NCBI GenBank assembly: GCA_022606135.1
Contig: JABYQN010000001.1
Coordinates: 4,774,001-4,838,000, forward strand
DNA length: 64,000 nt
Origin: Fomes fomentarius
Taxonomy: Eukaryota; Basidiomycota; Agaricomycetes; Polyporales; Polyporaceae
Direction: 5' to 3'
Below the pieces are notes generated by a model. The model did not search any database, was not told the origin of the DNA, and saw only the letters and a list, made by a program, of their open reading frames with translations. The position numbers and the translations under genes are program-made. This document shows positions 57,839-64,000 of the stretch, piece after piece (position 1 is the first letter of the stretch; each line of letters opens with the position of its first letter).

Positions 57839-60708
57839 GGTGCGTGGTAGGAAGGCAAGGAAGAGAATTATTCAGACATTTTATACTCTGAGAACACCGT
57901 GTCTAGATGCGCAGGGAATGCAGCGTGGTGGGAACGAGGGAAGCAATGCGGAAACGAAGGTCACCTAACTTGGCAAACCACTTCCCTTACCTCATACTCG
58001 TACGTTGTCACGACTCAGCCCATTCATTTGCATCGTATCCGCACGAGAAGCCCTGTCGCTGTGGTTTCGCCGCTCTTGAAGCATTCGAATCACCGAGCGC
58101 CCGACTTCGTGCAGGAGAAGCACGAGCGCCCCGCCATCTAGACGGCGGGACGCCCTAGCAACCCATTTACGATACATTGACGCGATGTCATAAACAGGGA
58201 GGATCAATGAGAGATGGATAGAAGATTGGGAGTCGACGGGTAGATGAGATGGTCAGAGAGGAAGTGTCTCGCGACCGCGCGAGCCTTCTGACAAAACCCA
58301 CCGTGCTAACCAGGGTCAGCAGGCGGCTTTTTTGATGTACTACCGCGTAAGGGCACGACGAGTCCTAGCGCGGACTGTACAGAGCTAGATGACCTCAGCT
58401 CCGCGAAGATCAGCGCCGAGGGCGACGGAGGAGCAAAGAGTAACGCACAACGGGAGGAGGGGAATGGAAGGTTTGGCGTAACGTGAACTAGTAGTGCTGA
58501 GGCAGGTGCTGAGTCCCTGTCAGCTACAGTCACGCTCGCGCCTCGAGTCTCGCTAGGATAGTAGGAGAACTGCCGTGTGCTCCTCGCTCATAGCGCTCGC
58601 ACTGATTAGGCATCACTTTGCACCATGTTGAAGAATACCAAGCGCTACATCCTCCGAGTCAGTGACTCGCAAAAGCAGAAGAAGTGGGGATGATCCGGGG
58701 TTGGATCTCCCCACTTCTACTGCGCTAGAGCACATTAAGCTAAGCATGCATCTGCACGTTGATCTGCTCCGCAAGAGTTAGCAATAGATCATACCAATGA
58801 CCCTTGCGCAAGTCGAGTGACTCGGAGGTCCTTGAAGGACCGTGGCCCGAAGATGGGCGCTCGGATCACCAACCGCTACCCCCTGGAGTGGAAGTTCGAA
58901 GCACAATTCGAGAGCGATTGGATGGTGAGGACCATGAACGTACAGGAAGGGAATAGAGGAGGGCAGTCTTCGGGCTTATCGGACAACAGTGAGTTTGTTT
59001 GCTCTTGTTAGGATCAGAGGCTATTGCCCGATATCGATCAGCATTTTCCTTACGACCGCTACGTCCTCATGCTTTCCTCTCAAATACTAATAGCGGAACT
59101 GCTGGCAATATTTGCTTCTTCTGCTCACACACGACAGTACCCCAACGCGATGCGTCGCGAAAGGGGTACGAGGTCAAGCTTCAAACCGCATCACCGCCTC
59201 ATCATGGGGGCATCACCTCTGTAACATTGAATATTCGGGCAACATTGCCACCAATGGCATACTGGCGCTGAATGATAAAGGTGAGATCCCTCTATGACCG
59301 TTTCGCCCGCACGAAGAAGGTGTTGGCTGGTTTTGGACTCCTACTTCTCGGGCTATCATATGCGGGCGGACGCCAATGGAGGAGACGCGCGTCGCGCAGT
59401 GAGTCTGCTGGCAGAACGTATCTCACGAAGGCACCATCTTGACGTCCTGTGGGTGAGCATCCCTCCTAGTACCATGGCGTATCACTCCTACGATGTATCC
59501 AGTCTTATAGGTCGGGTACTTGACCCATATCCCTGGTGTTAGCTTCCCGCTCAATGCCGGTCCTGCGACGGTTAACCCGTAAACCGGCACTTTGGATAGT
59601 CTGAGTACTGAGAGGGACGTCCTGCACAGATCCTAGACTCTGATGTGAGCGTAAGCAATCATTGAGCTCCGAGTGTATGGTTTGCTCGTCGGATATGGAT
59701 ACACGGCTGATATCGAGTTCGCATAGGTATCGCTCAGGTATCGCTCGACCTTAAACAGCACAAGGTCAACGTGCAACCTCTCTCGATGACCGGTAATCAT
59801 CTCACTTGGGGGAATGGATTAACTCTATGTTTAGGCTAGTCTTGCCCTGGGTACTGCATCTGCTCACCGAATGAGGTATGGTCTACCTGCATTCACTGAG
59901 GTCGTTGAAGAGCAAACGGCAAGGTGTTCTGGTACACTCCGAGGAGTCCAAAGTTATGTCAATTCTATACCGCGTTCTGGTCAAAACGCGTTATATTACA
60001 CAGATCTCAGCCATACTTATCACCCCTGCCCTGGCTCGTGTCGCAAAACAACATCAGCAATACCATCCCGAGGGATCTGCGCGAGGAATCTGGATTCTTT
60101 CCGAGGAACATTCATCATGCAATGCGATCTCAACTGTCGACATGTCAAGTCCTATCAAGACCGTGCCTCTCCGCTGCACCCGTGACCGTGTTTTTGTTAT
60201 CACCTTAAGCATTGACGTAGCATCTCCCGCTTTGCAAGAGGGCACTCGCTGGACTCACCCTAGTAGTGGTATCATGGGCAGTTGGACTGACGGCGACCCT
60301 ATCACCGCCCTACAGTGGCGCTCCACGATACCTCAAACAGGACTGCGACAACAGGACCTATCTGTATCTTTCGATTCTCTCGTGGAGGCGGTGCAAGGCA
60401 CAAACGATCCACAACCTGGAGATCGGCTTCTGCTGCTTCGCCGCCCAATTGCTCATGTAGGTCGTTGTTGATTGAAGTAGCAAGCTATCAGCCAGAATAG
60501 CTCGAACAGCCCCTTCTGAGACATGCGGAGCATGTATCATGGCGTGCGTCGAATTGGCTCTAGATACTACTACCGCGCCTTTGCAATAGATCTAACTTGG
60601 TGCCTTCATTTTTCCATTCACGGTTCCTGTCGCACGATTCGAGGGTTGTATACATAATAGTCTCCCTCTACGCCCCTCTCTGACCTTCATTGCTCTCTTC
60701 CCTTCGCG
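57839..60708. other. Intergenic, 2.9 kb
   Basis: Divergent upstream regions of P450 member 3 (-) and 7TM member 4 (+). At 58965-59020 a short stretch resembles 42020-42080, upstream of 7TM member 2 (shared tgtttg, cttgttaggatca and ggctt-tcgga). Plus-strand frames at 59024-59224 and 59878-60471 are open but not convincing as genes. A pseudogenised relative of the hypothetical gene at 41990-42809 may lie here. Confidence 0.35.
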
Positions 60709-62308
60709 ATGGTACTGGGCTCAGGCTGTGGCGGTACGGAGGCTGTCTACGTCTTGGACTACGATCTCCAGGCTGCGACACCTCGGCTGATCACCACTGT
60801 GCTGTCAACTGCCCTGTATGGTATGTCTTCAACCGCGTGTCGACACATCATATCTCGCTGACGAATGTTTGATGTCCTATTCTTACCTGGAGGCATTGCA
60901 ACTAGTCTCGCGCTGGCCTCTGTATACTTCATACTGTAGGTTCAATCCTTCCTAGTGATGATCATTCTCATTCTGACCATGCAAATGTAGTGCTAAGGGC
61001 GTCAAACGCCGGGCGTCCCAGATCCAGCTTTCCGCGACCATCATTCTCTACGCCTCCACCACCATATTCTGGGCAGCAAACCTCCACACTAACCTCACCT
61101 TTACGCGCGAGGCTGCGGCGGCAGCCCAGGCTGTGTCCGACTGTGACCCGGAGGCGTTCTTCAATCCGTTGCATACTTCCAGCGTCCGCGATCGGATGTT
61201 GTGCATCGAGACCGCAGTGCTGGCCATCAACGTCCGTGTTCTCTCCTCTATTTTTCATAGGCCCAGACCACCAATTTGCAGAGGCGCGTGGAGTAGATCC
61301 TCATTGGGGACGCGATTGTGTGGTGGCGCACTCTGGTGCTCTGGAACGGGAGGTCTCGGTATGTCATCCTCGCGCTTTGTTCCGTGCTCGTCCTCTCTAC
61401 GTTCGGTAGGTCATTGTCCATCCATTATTTTCTGTGCTGACTCGAGAATTTGCGTAGCCATCAGCATGGTAGGCACATGCCAAGCATGCAACCTCAACCT
61501 TGTGAGGCAGGCAGCGGGATACGGACAATTGTTTTCGGGAACGAAGATCGGCGCAGCGGCTTCTGTGCTGTCACTTGTCACAAATGTCACTGCGACGCTG
61601 TTGACTGGGTACAAGGCATGGTACGTTCATCTCTTCTTCTCATCTCCCTACTCCCATATACTGATGCCGAGTGCCATGTCAAGGTCGCACGCGACGTTAC
61701 TCAGGACATATTTCTCTGAAGGCACTATGATCACTAACGTTGAGCGCATCATGATCCTACTCACCGAGTCGGGGCTTGTGTACGGTGTGATATGGGTAGG
61801 CTCCATAACGTCTTCCGTGCAGGACATCTCTGATCATTGCGACCATAGCTCCTTGTCGTGGTTTACCAGGTAGGGATCAACGTCGGCGACGCGTACAACA
61901 ACGACACATTCCACGCCAACTACTGGGGTGTCATTGGGTACTTCGTGAACGGCGGCCTCGTGCCCACCATTGTACGTGCATCGACCTCGTGCTTTCAACG
62001 TCTTCCTTCTGTGCTTCCGGTGCTCACACACGGTCACCTTGAGACAGGCCATATATCCCATGGCGATCATTGTCCTCGTTGCGCTCAAGAAGTCGGAAAT
62101 GGAGGCGTCCATGTCTACTCATTCTGGCGCGGCTACCACTACTATTCCCGTGTTTTCGACACATGTTATGAGTTCGCCGGCGAACAGGCGCAGCCAAAGA
62201 TTCGCGGTTCCAATGGACATGGCGTCGACACCGGATACCGACTGTACGAGTGGAGCTATGATGCCTGGGGGCTCTGATGGAGGAAACGAGATGAAACGGG
62301 GCCTTTGA
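60709..62308 (+). CDS. Seven-transmembrane protein, array member 4
   Basis: Eight exons: 60709-60820, 60893-60935, 60991-61231, 61297-61405, 61458-61620, 61684-61795, 61849-61971, 62048-62308; 387 aa. Marks: GSGCGGTEAVYVLDYDLQ at the N-terminus (close to member 2), IGDAIVWWRTLVLW, CQACNLNLVRQAAGYGQLF, NVTATLLTGYKAW, NVERIMILLTESGLVYG, GVIGYFVNGGLVP, YPMAIIVLVALKKSEM. The C-terminal tail is short and Ser/Thr-rich. Exon lengths 2 to 7 equal those of members 2 and 3. It is convergent with the P450 at the right edge of the window, as member 2 is with P450 member 1. Confidence 0.85.
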
Positions 62309-62857
62309 GGTGCCGCCACCTCTGCCTCTGCGCTGCTTTCGCGGACATGGTCATGACGACAGAGACCTTACCCTCCGGCGGAACTGTCCCCTAGTGATAC
62401 TGTGTAATTTGATGCAGCACTGGAATACTCGAATACGGCATGAGCAACTGAACAGTTGAGTGTATAGTGTTGCTCGTGGTAGTGCTTGGCCCGCAAGTCC
62501 ACGCCCGATGTGATTCTCGCACTCGCACGCCGCTGGACAGCGCCTGTACTCCATCCGTCTGGGAGCATCGACTGAATCACTTTGAGCGCGTATGGTTGCA
62601 TTACCACGTTGTTTCACGCCCGATGTGTGCAGTGAACATCATATCAAGCCAAATCGTAGCAGATAGATCTCACATAACAGATATGGGCGTCGCACACAAT
62701 TTTGCGTTATTCGCGAAGGAAGGCCCGTCTCAGCGCCTAGAACATAGTCCCTGTTGGACTGCCATTGAAACATTTCAACAAGAAAGATCAAGCTACATAC
62801 AGTACAGGTCACACAGCTTCTCACATGCAGTTGACAGCCCAGACTGCAACACCCGCT
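62309..62857. other. Intergenic, 549 nt
   Basis: Region between the convergent 3' ends of 7TM member 4 and P450 member 4. No feature recognised. Confidence 0.4.
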
Positions 62858-63969
62858 TCACCATCTCCCCTCAAGGCTCACCGGGAAAGAGGGCGGTGCA
62901 GCAGTGTAATAATCTCTGCAATTCTGCTCGTACGCGTTCGTATCCCATCCCTCGCGGAGACGAATCCTGAACCGCTGTAAGATCGCGCACACGACCGTCC
63001 GCAGCTCAAGCATCGCAAGGGCCTTGCCTGGGCAATTCATGGGCCCATGCGAAAATGGGATCCAGGCGGTCTCGTTGTGCACGAACTCTCCACGAACAGG
63101 AGATGCGTTCTTCGGCAAGCCTGAGGCGGAAGGGGGCGGCGCATCCTCGAGGCGAAGTTGTCCGGATGCGATGAGCCACCGCTCGGGCCAGAACGTGTCC
63201 GGATACGTGAAGTTCCGGGCGTCGCGGTGTAGACACCAGGGCGACATATGCACAGTCGTCCCTGGCGGAATATGACTGGAAGGAAGAACAGGAGAATCAT
63301 GAGGGCGGCGTAGTGAAGAACAAATGGAACACAGCTTACAGCGAGCCAATCGTGAGACCGATGCCGTTCAGAGGAACACGTCGTTGAGTGCCTCCAGGGA
63401 CAGGCGGGAAAAGACGCATTGTTTCTTGACTGTGACGGGTAGTGAGCATGAGGTAGTGTAGTAGTAAGTACGAAGGACGGAGAGAGAGTGCCTACATGAC
63501 AGCGTGCAGATAGTGCATCTCGCGGTGAAGCTCGGTCGACGAGGGACTCTCCCCTTGGGGATAGAACCTATCAACCTCATTCTGAAGCTTCTCGTATGTA
63601 TCGGGATGCGCGAGGATGCAAAAGAAGAGGCTGATGAGGACGATGGAGGTAGTATCAGAGCCAGCGACCACTGCGAGGACCCCATCGTCAGTTAGCTGTT
63701 GGGGAGGAGGAGGTTCCTTGCCAGGCAGGTCTTCATTGTTCTGATCAGTGATGGGAGAATGACCTTCGTGAGATACGCGGATGGAACCATGGGTGAGAAA
63801 GAGACATACTAGATAATGGAAGAGATCCCGAGAGCTTGATCCTCGAGCGAGTCGTGTGGCCGCGAACTCTCGACCGCGCGTGGTGAGCGTGTTGAGTGGT
63901 CCTACCGCCCCTGGTATATAGGAGAGATAAAACCCAAGCCAGGGAACGTGCGTGAGAAACATCGCGAAG
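62858..63969 (-). CDS. Cytochrome P450, array member 4, 5' part beyond the window
   Basis: Minus strand, cut by the right window edge. Visible exons in transcription order: 63969-63810, 63740-63496, 63429-63340, 63275-62858 (160, 245, 90 and 418 nt, matching the equivalent exons of the other members). Marks: HVPWLGFYLSYIPGAV, I-helix VVAGSDTTS, ETMR, FWPERW, heme loop FSHGPMNCPGKALAM. No defect is seen in the visible part. The N-terminal membrane region and substrate-recognition segments lie outside. Confidence 0.88.
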
Positions 63970-64000
63970 CTGTCCAGCATTGATGAGCATAAGGGTGTGA

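Noticed and set aside
1..64000. CRISPR arrays, bacterial operons, phage or prokaryotic signals
   Set aside because: No regularly spaced direct repeats and no Shine-Dalgarno-led operons. Genes carry spliceosomal introns, so the DNA is eukaryotic nuclear.

Overview
The window is a stretch of nuclear DNA from a filamentous basidiomycete, probably an agaricomycete wood-decay type. The evidence is the gene style: many short exons, introns of about 50-60 nt with GT-AG ends, intron-containing tRNA, four P450s, a secreted GH16, an S1/P1 nuclease and a seven-helix membrane family. The species cannot be named from sequence alone.

Left part (1-16 kb): a two-gene block, a LamB/YcsF (5-oxoprolinase A-like) gene followed by a salicylate-hydroxylase-like FAD monooxygenase, occurs twice at about 99% identity (roughly 49-4125 and 11868-15958). 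The 7.7 kb between the copies holds tandem repeats but no gene I can support. Both LamB/YcsF copies reconstruct as intact nine-exon genes, and each needs two GC-AG introns. The pairing suggests a lactam or N-heterocycle catabolic module (inference).

Middle part (16-39 kb) is a housekeeping and secretory mix: an F-box protein (-), tRNA-Glu (-), a frameshifted NAD-dependent epimerase/reductase (+), tRNA-Phe (-), a secreted GH16 glucanase (-), cytochrome c oxidase subunit VIIc/Cox8 (-), tRNA-Thr with an intron (+), a low-complexity hypothetical protein (+), an S1/P1 nuclease (+) with 5- and 7-nt microexons at zinc ligands, a dynamin-family GTPase (+) and a small cysteine-rich secreted protein (-).

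Right part (39.8-64 kb) is an interleaved array of two expanded families: four seven-transmembrane proteins (39841-41571 +, 43123-44789 +, 52378-53982 -, 60709-62308 +) and four cytochrome P450s, all on the minus strand (45371-47524, 48352-50575, 55134-57838, and 62858 to the window edge). Within each family exon lengths and phases are almost identical, so both families grew by local duplication. One P450 (45371-47524) carries an in-frame stop. No function is known to me for the membrane family; its repeated association with P450s is the most interesting feature of the window.

Gene models are hand-spliced. Phase was checked at each junction of the multi-exon models, except where an entry says an end is uncertain.
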